From positions 1 to 6,608 of the forward strand of contig JBGPYM010000182.1 of NCBI GenBank assembly GCA_041493205.1: a stretch of 6,608 nt of DNA. The letters are read 5' to 3'. Source of the DNA: JBGPYM01 sp041493205 (GTDB lineage Bacteria; Bacteroidota; Ignavibacteria; UBA10030; UBA6906). Position 1 is the stretch's first letter. Each line of letters starts with the position of its first letter. Positions 1-6,608 of the stretch are shown here, piece by piece. The translations under genes were made by a program, and so were the position numbers. The notes under the pieces were generated by a model that ran no database searches, was not told where the DNA came from, and saw only the letters and a list, made by a program, of their open reading frames with translations.

Positions 1-2133
1 CCACAGAGGAGGAAAGACCACCCGAGGCATACCTTTTATAAACGTGTTCCCACGAAACAGTTCCTTGACGCCCGGATCGTCCCGCCCCAGCGCAACATAT
101 CCCTCCTGCATGTCGATGTTCAGATAGTATGGATCCCATCCTTTTTCGCCGTCCTTCCGTCTGCGAAGGACCACGGGGTCGCCGATGATGTTGTTCTGCA
201 CCTGGTAGACTGAGAAGTCAAAGGCAAGGTAGTCGTACACGTCCATCCACCTCCCACCGTAGGAAACATTTCCCACGATCCGGTTGTTCTTCGGCACCGC
301 CGGCTCGCCGTCCAGTTGCTTCAGCAGCTCCGGATAGCGGACGCTGTACGGCGGTTGAGTGTAGTTCATCGCTTCGAGAGAATTGAACAATTCCTTTTCA
401 GTGCCGTCGAAGTAGTACGACGCCCAGCCCAACCCGCGCGCATCGACATGCAGGGAAGGGGTACATTCCATAAAGATGTTGTTCTCGACGACATTGTCGC
501 GTCCTCCGCCGATCATCATGGCGCGCCCGGCCCGGTAAAAGAGATTGTCCGTGACGGTAAATCCACTCGCCCAATCGTCCAGGTAGACACCCATCACCCC
601 GTGGAGACCGGGCCCTTTCAGGTCGTGGAAATAATTGTGCCGGATGACGTTCCCCCGCCAGGTCCAGTTCCGCCCCGTATGAAAGGCACCGGCGTCCCCG
701 GTCTCCTTCATCAGGTGATCGAATTCATTGTATTCGATCAGATGGTCGTTTCCCCTCAGGGTCACCCCTTCAAACGGAGAATCAAAAATGTGGTTATGGG
801 CAATCCATTGCCCGACGCCGTCCATCACCACGGCGTACTGTCCCGTCCGGAGCCAGGTGCTGTAGTGGTGGATCTTATTCCCGATGGCGAAATGATGGGC
901 TGGGGTGAGCGTTTTCCTGTCGCCTCCCTTGAGAAGAACGCCGCCAAGGCCAACGTCATGAATCGACGAATTGCGTATGCCATTCGAATATCCGCCGTCA
1001 ATGACGACTGCCTCCCTGCCGAGGCACTGAAACGTGCACCGGTCGATCGTGACGTGGTGGCTTTCAGTAACTGCGACTCCCGCTCCGCGGGTGAATTCAA
1101 AAGTCAGGCCTTCCAGCGTAATCCAGGCGCTGCTGTCGATCTCAACCAGTGGGTGGGTGCGGAGTGAAACCATCGCCTGTCCGGTCCGTAGCGGGGAGGG
1201 AGGCCAGAAATAGAGGAAACCCTTTACGCGGTCAAGGTACCATTCACCCGGGGCATCCAGCTCTTCGAGGATATTAAGCGCGTAATAACGCTGCCCCTTC
1301 GTGTATCCGTAATGATGGTGGGGAGGAGCGAGCGTCATCTCATGACGGAGCGTATCGATCGATCCGACCCGCTGATATGTGTCGCTCCAGTCGAATGTCC
1401 AGTATCCGTGCAAAAAAAGGTCCTCCGCGGCACCCCATGACGACGGCCGGCTGCCGCTGTACGTTATCCGTCCGTAATGGCGCCCCACAGGAACGTCGTT
1501 GAAGCGCTTTTCCCGCGCGAGGCCCTTGTTGAAGAGACTGTCGCCGGTTTGCGGGACGTCCTCGATGATCATCCAGCCATCGTTGGGATAACGCGCGACC
1601 TGCATACGTTTCCCCCGGAAGAAAAGTTCCATAGGGGGGCCGCCGCGTGGAACGATTTCGCCGAAATCCGTGATCCCCTGTTTCCGGAGATCGGCAACGA
1701 CAACGTGCCTGCGTGCGGCTGCGGCGATTCTCGCTGCAACGAGAGGATCAGTCACGCGCCCGAATCCCTCGACAGTTTTTCCGCCCGTGATGTGCACTTC
1801 TTCTTTTTGGTATGCGCGCCAGACGACCGGTGCGGAAGATGTACCGGAGTCCTCTACGGAGAGGGCCAGCGAGGTGAAGAGGTTGTACCACCCTTTGCGG
1901 ATATTCACGCCAACGCCGGCGGCGGGTGTCCCTGACTTCCGGAGCTTTCGTATCGCATCACGGGCGCCTTCGAATGTCCGGAAGGGGCCGTCCGTATGTG
2001 CCGCATTCGGTAACGCTCGCGTGCCGGTCCAGAGGTCATTGCCGGATGGTGAAACATACAACTGGTTTGTGCGTTCGCCCGCGCCGGCGAAAGCGGCGCT
2101 TATGAGTGTCAGAATGATCAGCTGTCGCAGCAT
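1..2133 (-). CDS. Secreted right-handed parallel beta-helix protein, GH141-like glycoside hydrolase candidate (3' end outside window)
   Basis: The minus strand is open without a stop from ATG at 2133 to base 1, giving 711 residues, so the C-terminus is missing. A signal peptide spans about residues 1-18, with a hydrophobic core LIILTLISAAFA and likely cleavage after AFA or AGA. The mature start, YVSPSGNDLWTGT, followed by GPFRTFEGARDAI (49-61) and EDSGT (94-98), is the usual opening of large secreted beta-helix glycosidases of the GH141/GH120 kind. A beta-sandwich-like region occupies about 75-330. Right-handed beta-helix coils with Asn/Val ladders (ITLEGLTF from 338, RDNVVENNIF from 545) follow to about 565, with a later coil near 610-660. 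Conserved blocks are GDAGAFHTGR (479-488) and VYLDDWASG (516-524). Their aspartates D480 and D519/D520 are about 40 residues apart and are candidate catalytic acids. No Shine-Dalgarno is visible, and an in-frame GTG at 2142 is an alternative start. The probable role is hydrolysis of a plant- or algal-type polysaccharide outside the cytoplasm. The fold is confident; the exact family and substrate are not. Confidence 0.85.
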   Translation of the reverse strand, partial: MLRQLIILTLISAAFAGAGERTNQLYVSPSGNDLWTGTRALPNAAHTDGPFRTFEGARDAIRKLRKSGTPAAGVGVNIRKGWYNLFTSLALSVEDSGTSSAPVVWRAYQKEEVHITGGKTVEGFGRVTDPLVAARIAAAARRHVVVADLRKQGITDFGEIVPRGGPPMELFFRGKRMQVARYPNDGWMIIEDVPQTGDSLFNKGLAREKRFNDVPVGRHYGRITYSGSRPSSWGAAEDLFLHGYWTFDWSDTYQRVGSIDTLRHEMTLAPPHHHYGYTKGQRYYALNILEELDAPGEWYLDRVKGFLYFWPPSPLRTGQAMVSLRTHPLVEIDSSAWITLEGLTFEFTRGAGVAVTESHHVTIDRCTFQCLGREAVVIDGGYSNGIRNSSIHDVGLGGVLLKGGDRKTLTPAHHFAIGNKIHHYSTWLRTGQYAVVMDGVGQWIAHNHIFDSPFEGVTLRGNDHLIEYNEFDHLMKETGDAGAFHTGRNWTWRGNVIRHNYFHDLKGPGLHGVMGVYLDDWASGFTVTDNLFYRAGRAMMIGGGRDNVVENNIFMECTPSLHVDARGLGWASYYFDGTEKELFNSLEAMNYTQPPYSVRYPELLKQLDGEPAVPKNNRIVGNVSYGGRWMDVYDYLAFDFSVYQVQNNIIGDPVVLRRRKDGEKGWDPYYLNIDMQEGYVALGRDDPGVKELFRGNTFIKGMPRVVFPPLW

Positions 2134-2178
2134 GATGGTCACTGGAGGGATGCCGGTGGAGGACGAAAAGTGGTTGGT

Positions 2179-2210
2179 GAAATATACGTGCATGATATGG
2201 ACAAGCGCAA
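2179..2210 (-). promoter_or_regulatory. Candidate Bacteroidota-type promoter for the beta-helix gene
   Basis: Read on the minus strand, TATATTTC (plus 2186-2179) matches seven of the eight positions of the Bacteroidota -7 element TAnnTTTG, counting the two free positions. A TTG lies 21 bases upstream (plus 2210-2208). A second TTG sits only 15 bases upstream (plus 2204-2202) and is too close. Transcription would begin near 2172, leaving an untranslated leader of roughly 40 bases before ATG 2133. This is a pattern match only. Confidence 0.45.
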
Positions 2211-2224
2211 GGCCGATCCGCCTT
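2209..2224. promoter_or_regulatory. Imperfect 16-bp dyad between the divergent promoters, possible operator
   Basis: The sequence AAGGCCGATCCGCCTT is palindromic at seven of eight base pairs, with a single C/C mismatch. It lies exactly between the two divergent promoters and touches the -33 element on each side, so a dimeric regulator bound here could control both genes. A dyad this good occurs by chance in a few percent of regions of this size, so it is only a candidate. Confidence 0.25.
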
Positions 2225-2253
2225 TGAATGTTCCCCGGAATCCCGTATCTTTA
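2223..2253 (+). promoter_or_regulatory. Candidate Bacteroidota-type promoter for the URO-D/rhomboid/M16 operon
   Basis: TTTG at 2223-2226 is followed after exactly 19 bases by TATCTTTA at 2246-2253. This matches the Bacteroidota sigma-A consensus TTTG-N19-TAnnTTTG except for the last base. Transcription would start near 2259, about 15 bases before the ATG at 2275. That supports the 2275 start over the longer upstream extension of the open frame (ATG 2170 or 2197), which would lie mostly ahead of the transcript. No E. coli-like -35/-10 pair was noticed in this stretch. Confidence 0.5.
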
Positions 2254-2274
2254 TGCACATTCCTCGTTTCACCC

Positions 2275-3339
2275 ATGACATCCAGAGAACGCGTCCTTGC
2301 TGCATTCGGACACGGACGGCCTGACCGTGTTCCGATCGACTACCTTGCGAACCCCGGCATCGACCGGAGGCTGAAGAAGCACTTCCAGCTCTCCCCGGAC
2401 GATGACGAGGGACTGCGCCGGGTGCTCGGCGTCGATTTTCTCGAAGTCACCCCGCAGTACTGCGGGCCGCCGCTGCATCCTGCAATTCCGGGACGCACGA
2501 TCGACATGTGGGGCATCCGCACGCGGTGGGTGGAGCACGGGAGCGGCGGGTATTGGGATTACTGTGATTTTCCGCTGCGCGATGCGGACCTCGAGGCGGT
2601 GGAGCACTGGCCGATGCCCTCCCCCGATGACTTTGATTACGACGGCGCGCTGGCGACCTGCGACCGGATGATAGACACCTGTCTCATCATCGGCAATCCA
2701 GGCGCAGGAGACATGATCAACACCGCGGGCATGATCCGCACGATGGAGCAGACGCTCCTCGACCTGAAAACCGGCGAGCCCGCATGCATCAGATTTGTGG
2801 AGAGGAAAAACGAGGTCCAGCTCGAAGTCTACCGGCGGATGCTGGAGAAGGCGCGCGGACGGTACGATCTGCTCTGGCTCGGAGAAGACCTCGGGACGCA
2901 GCGCGGGCCGATGATCGGCCTCAGCCTCTTCCGGGAACAGATACGGCCGCAGCACCAGAAGTTCGTCGATCTGGCAAAATCCTTCGGGCTGATGGTTATG
3001 ATGCATTCCTGCGGTTCAAGCAGCTGGGCATTCGAAGATTTCATTGCCATGGGAATACAGGTCATTGACACACTGCAGCCCGAAGCGAAGGATATGGCAC
3101 CCGCATTTCTGAAACAACGCTATGGCGATTCGCTGTCGTTCCACGGCTGCATTTCAACGGCCGGGAGCGTTGCCAGGGGTAACGTGGAGGATGTCGTTCG
3201 GGAGGTGCAGGATACTCTGGAAATCATGATGCCCGGGGGCGGGTATGCATTTTCGCCGACCCATATGCTGCAGGACAATTCCCCGACAGAAAACGTGGTC
3301 GCCATGTACGAAACAGCGCACAAGAGCGGACGCTATTGA
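2275..3339 (+). CDS. URO-D superfamily protein, probably methyltransferase-like rather than HemE
   Basis: The product has 354 residues, the usual length for the URO-D (PF01208) TIM-barrel fold. The start MTSRERVLAAF followed by PDRVPID (16-22) is the standard N-terminus of the non-HemE branch, so ATG 2275 is preferred over the longer open frame beginning at 2170. True uroporphyrinogen decarboxylases carry an Arg-rich RQAGR motif just after this point. Here the residues are LANPG, so the coproporphyrinogen-binding arginines are absent and heme synthesis is unlikely. H244-S-C246 and C292 (in FHGCIS) could form an HxC...C zinc site like that of MtaA/MtbA-type corrinoid methyltransferases, though the spacing of 45 residues is shorter than I recall for MtbA. 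A late conserved block, FSPTHMLQDN around H330, lines the barrel mouth in this family. The protein is cytoplasmic, with no signal peptide. Its TGA overlaps the next gene's ATG by one base, so the two are likely translationally coupled. The methyl donor and acceptor are unknown. Confidence 0.9.
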   Translation: MTSRERVLAAFGHGRPDRVPIDYLANPGIDRRLKKHFQLSPDDDEGLRRVLGVDFLEVTPQYCGPPLHPAIPGRTIDMWGIRTRWVEHGSGGYWDYCDFPLRDADLEAVEHWPMPSPDDFDYDGALATCDRMIDTCLIIGNPGAGDMINTAGMIRTMEQTLLDLKTGEPACIRFVERKNEVQLEVYRRMLEKARGRYDLLWLGEDLGTQRGPMIGLSLFREQIRPQHQKFVDLAKSFGLMVMMHSCGSSSWAFEDFIAMGIQVIDTLQPEAKDMAPAFLKQRYGDSLSFHGCISTAGSVARGNVEDVVREVQDTLEIMMPGGGYAFSPTHMLQDNSPTENVVAMYETAHKSGRY

Positions 3340-4076
3340 TGAATTCCTGGACGATGCGGCTCATCGCGGCAAATGTCGTGGTCTACCTCTTGACCATGCT
3401 TGCCCCCGGGCTCATGGCCGCGATGATGCTCGTGCCGGCCGACCTGCTCCTCCGGCCATGGACCGCCGTGACGTACATGTTCACGCATGCGGGGGTATCC
3501 CACATCCTGTTCAACATGCTGGGCCTCTTCTTCTTCGGTCCGCGACTTGAGCTGGAGCTGGGCGGGAAACGTTTTCTCTGGCTCTACTTCATCAGCGGCT
3601 TCACAGGGGCCGCCCTCTCGTACATCACCCCGTATGCTGCAATCGTCGGTGCCTCCGGCGCGATCTACGGCGTCTTCCTCGGGTTTGCATACTTCTGGCC
3701 CCGCGAGCGTATCTTCATCTGGGGTGTCTTTCCCGTGGAGGCGCGCTGGCTCGTCCTGATCATGACTGCACTCTCACTGTTCGGCGTGGGATCAGGCATC
3801 GCCCACTACGCCCATCTCGGCGGTTTTCTCGGGGCCTATCTCTATCTTAAATGGCTCGACAAGCGGTCGCCGCAGGCGTTGATGCTGAAGGCCATGACGC
3901 CGCCTCCCCCCACGCGGAATATGCTCGAACGCTGGGCGGCAATCGACCGCGAAAAGCTGCACGAAGTCAACCGCGCAGAACTGGACAGAATCAGGCTGAA
4001 ACTTTCCACAGATGGCCCGGGCGGCCTGACCCCGCAGGAGAGGGCATTCCTGGACCGGTTCAGCGCGAACGCATGA
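3339..4076 (+). CDS. Rhomboid family intramembrane serine protease
   Basis: This 245-residue membrane protein has six hydrophobic segments, roughly at residues 8-26, 45-66, 79-97, 103-120, 136-150 and 157-171. The rhomboid signatures are complete: HILFN (H55, N59) in the second segment, GASGAIYG with nucleophile S106, and AHLGG with catalytic H159. It should cleave transmembrane substrates in the inner membrane; the substrate is unknown. After the last helix comes a proline run (188-191) and a soluble helical tail. The tail ends in a DRI-x-K-x(7)-LT-x-x-E-R-x-F-L-D pattern (216-239), a conserved C-terminal motif that I recall from many rhomboids of Bacteroidota and relatives (DUF6576-like). 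The start is ATG 3339, overlapping the upstream stop as TGATG. A TTG one codon earlier (3336) is possible but unnecessary. No clear Shine-Dalgarno is present, which fits coupled translation. Confidence 0.94.
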   Translation: MNSWTMRLIAANVVVYLLTMLAPGLMAAMMLVPADLLLRPWTAVTYMFTHAGVSHILFNMLGLFFFGPRLELELGGKRFLWLYFISGFTGAALSYITPYAAIVGASGAIYGVFLGFAYFWPRERIFIWGVFPVEARWLVLIMTALSLFGVGSGIAHYAHLGGFLGAYLYLKWLDKRSPQALMLKAMTPPPPTRNMLERWAAIDREKLHEVNRAELDRIRLKLSTDGPGGLTPQERAFLDRFSANA

Positions 4077-4095
4077 AAAGGCGTATCACACACAT

Positions 4096-4099
4096 GGAG
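4096..4099 (+). promoter_or_regulatory. Ribosome binding site (GGAG) of the active M16 gene
   Basis: GGAG ends seven bases before ATG 4107, inside the 30-base gap after the rhomboid gene. It is the clearest Shine-Dalgarno sequence in the window and fixes the start ahead of a complete signal peptide. The nearby ATG at 4094 is in another frame. Confidence 0.6.
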
Positions 4100-4106
4100 A
4101 ATCAGC

Positions 4107-5440
<1,334 letters not shown>

Positions 5441-5444
<4 letters not shown>

Positions 5445-6544
5445 AAACGACGACATTGGTTGTCCTGTGGGCGCTCGTGGTCACCGTTTCGCCACTGATC
5501 ATGGGAGGAGTCGCCGTGAAGGCAGAAGCACCCGTCCTGTTGCCCGTGAAGAACGACCCGACAATCTGTTTCCGCATCTGGTTCAAGGTCGGCTCACAGA
5601 ACGACCCCCAGGGGAAAGAAGGGCTTGCCAACATCACCGCTGCGATGCTGACCCACGCCTCGACGCGGAAAAACAGCTACGAATCCATCATCGATAAACT
5701 CTATCCGCTTGCGGCCGCCTATGACGCACTTTCCTCGGTGGAAATGACGGTGATCTACGGACGCGTCCACAAGGACAATCTGAAGGCATATTATCCGCTC
5801 TTCATCGATGCGATCACGGCGCCCGCGTTCCTGCAATCGGACCTCGACCGGATCAAGAGCGAGGTGCTGAACAACCTGGAGAACACGCTGCGCTATTCCA
5901 GCGACGAAGAGCTGGGGAAGGCGGTGCTGTACAACGACATCTTCGCCGGGACTCCGTACGGACACATCACCGCGGGGACTGTCGCGGCGGTCAAAAGCAT
6001 TACGCTCGACGACATCAAGAAATTCTACAAGGATCATTTCACCAGGGAGAGTGTTGTGATCGGGCTGGGCGGAGGCTATACCGCTTCGCTGCTCGCGTCG
6101 CTCAAGAAAGATCTGAGCACCCTTCCGGTATCGGGTCCTGCGGGCCCCGCCGCACCGCATGCGGCAGCAGCCAGGGGGTGGCACGTGACCATCGTTGAAA
6201 AGGATGCGCCGGCTGCCGCCATCAGCATGGGATTTCCCATCAGAGTCCTCAGGGGAACCAAAGACTGGTACGCGCTCGCTGTGGCCAATTCCTGGCTCGG
6301 GGAGCACCGGAATTCGAGCAGTCACCTCTACCAGGTGATCCGTGAGGCGCGCGGGCTCAACTATGGTGACTATTCGTACATCGAGAACTACCCCCGCGGC
6401 GGCATGCTGAGCAAGCCGCCCCAGAACGCCTGCCGCCGGCAGCAGATTTTCGAAATCTGGATACGCCCCGTTCCGCTGGAAACCGGCCGCTTCGCTCTCC
6501 GCGCTGCGCTGCATGAATTTAAGTCGCTCGTGAGAACGGGATGA
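5441..6544 (+). CDS. Catalytically inactive M16 peptidase subunit, frame broken near the C-terminus
   Basis: This frame encodes 367 residues. An N-terminal signal peptide (about 1-28, likely cleaved after VKA) predicts a periplasmic location. The M16 N-domain is recognisable, but the zinc motif HxxEH is replaced by N64-I-T-A67-A68, so the protein cannot bind catalytic zinc. The C-domain block SSHLYQVIREARGLNYGDY keeps the substrate-gripping tyrosine (Y308), with H295 where arginine is usual, at the normal spacing of 13. It is the natural non-catalytic partner of the upstream M16 gene, which it overlaps by four bases. The frame ends at TGA 6542-6544 after FKSLVRTG. The family sequence then continues at once in the -1 frame (MTKEQFELTRKFL), so about one base appears to be missing in the GGG run at 6538-6540. 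The C-terminal part of the M16_C domain is therefore absent from this frame. Whether this is a real mutation or an assembly error cannot be told here. Confidence 0.9.
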
Positions 6545-6608
6545 CGAAGGAGCAATTCGAACTGACCCGGAAATTCCTGAAGAAATACGTTCTCCTGTAC
6601 GCTCCCAC
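6541..6608 (+). CDS. Continuation of the inactive M16 subunit in the -1 frame (partial, right edge)
   Basis: From ATG 6541 the frame is open to the window edge and begins MTKEQFELTRKFLKKYVLLYAP, which is the expected M16_C sequence directly following RTG of the preceding frame. The ATG overlaps the TGA of that frame as ATGA, so termination-reinitiation could produce this piece as a separate chain. More simply, it is the same gene after a one-base deletion. The -1 frame has its last upstream stop at 6520-6522, which confines the lesion to 6523-6544. Confidence 0.65.
   Translation, partial: MTKEQFELTRKFLKKYVLLYAP

Noticed and set aside
316..1167. Plus-strand open frame of 283 codons
   Set aside because: It lies entirely antisense to the beta-helix gene, whose minus-strand product shows clear family motifs. 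The plus-strand product has no recognisable domain and is a mirror of biased GC codon use.
1477..2227. Two overlapping plus-strand open frames of 152 and 185 codons
   Set aside because: Both are antisense to the N-terminal half of the beta-helix gene and show no family motif. The second also covers the divergent promoter region.
2211..2260. Riboswitch (for example cobalamin) ahead of the URO-D gene
   Set aside because: The predicted leader is only about 15 bases and the intergenic region has no room for the aptamer; no B12-box-like sequence was seen.
2170..2274. 35-codon N-terminal extension of the URO-D frame
   Set aside because: The extension has no family similarity, overlaps both candidate promoters and starts upstream of the predicted transcript. 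The family begins at MTSRERV (2275).
5594..6514. Minus-strand open frame of 306 codons
   Set aside because: It is complementary to the inactive M16 gene, with low-complexity Arg/Gly-rich content and no start context.
6530..6544. Programmed -1 ribosomal frameshift site
   Set aside because: There is no slippery heptamer before the TGA; the bases are GAGAACGGGATGA. A one-base indel or stop/start coupling explains the break better.

Overview
The window holds one divergently transcribed pair of units. On the minus strand is the 5' part of a large secreted right-handed beta-helix protein (start 2133, running off the left edge with no stop). On the plus strand is a tightly packed run of four reading frames: a URO-D superfamily protein (2275-3339), a rhomboid-type intramembrane serine protease (3339-4076), a zinc-dependent M16 peptidase with a signal peptide (4107-5444) and a second, catalytically dead M16 subunit (5441-6544). 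The frame of the second M16 gene breaks 65 bases before the right edge, and the homology continues in the -1 frame (6541 to the edge). No RNA genes, insertion sequences, CRISPR arrays or attachment sites were seen. The only non-coding stretches are the 141-base divergent intergenic region and a 30-base gap.

Organism: a GC-rich, Gram-negative-like bacterium, since the gene products include exported M16 peptidases and an exported glycan-acting protein. Both directions of the divergent intergenic region carry good matches to the Bacteroidota sigma-A promoter (TTTG / TAnnTTTG). The two genes flanking that region lack a Shine-Dalgarno sequence. This points to the Bacteroidota/Chlorobi/Ignavibacteriota (FCB) neighbourhood, but the assignment is an inference and the sequence is probably from an environmental genome.

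How the genes may work together: the plus-strand genes overlap (TGATG, then ATGA) or sit 30 bases apart, so they are probably one operon. The two M16 proteins are a classic active/inactive pair, expected to form a heterodimeric peptidase in the periplasm. The rhomboid would cleave membrane proteins in the inner membrane, so this half of the operon looks like an envelope proteolysis unit. The URO-D-like protein is cytoplasmic and lacks the HemE arginine motif. It carries His/Cys residues that could bind zinc, as in corrinoid methyltransferases, and its link to the proteases is unclear. The beta-helix protein resembles GH141-type glycoside hydrolases and shares a promoter region with the URO-D gene, so the two could be co-regulated.

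Nothing here is clearly a new biological system. The points most worth checking are the frame break in the inactive M16 gene, the identity of the GH141-like enzyme, the putative zinc site of the URO-D protein and the shared dyad between the divergent promoters.
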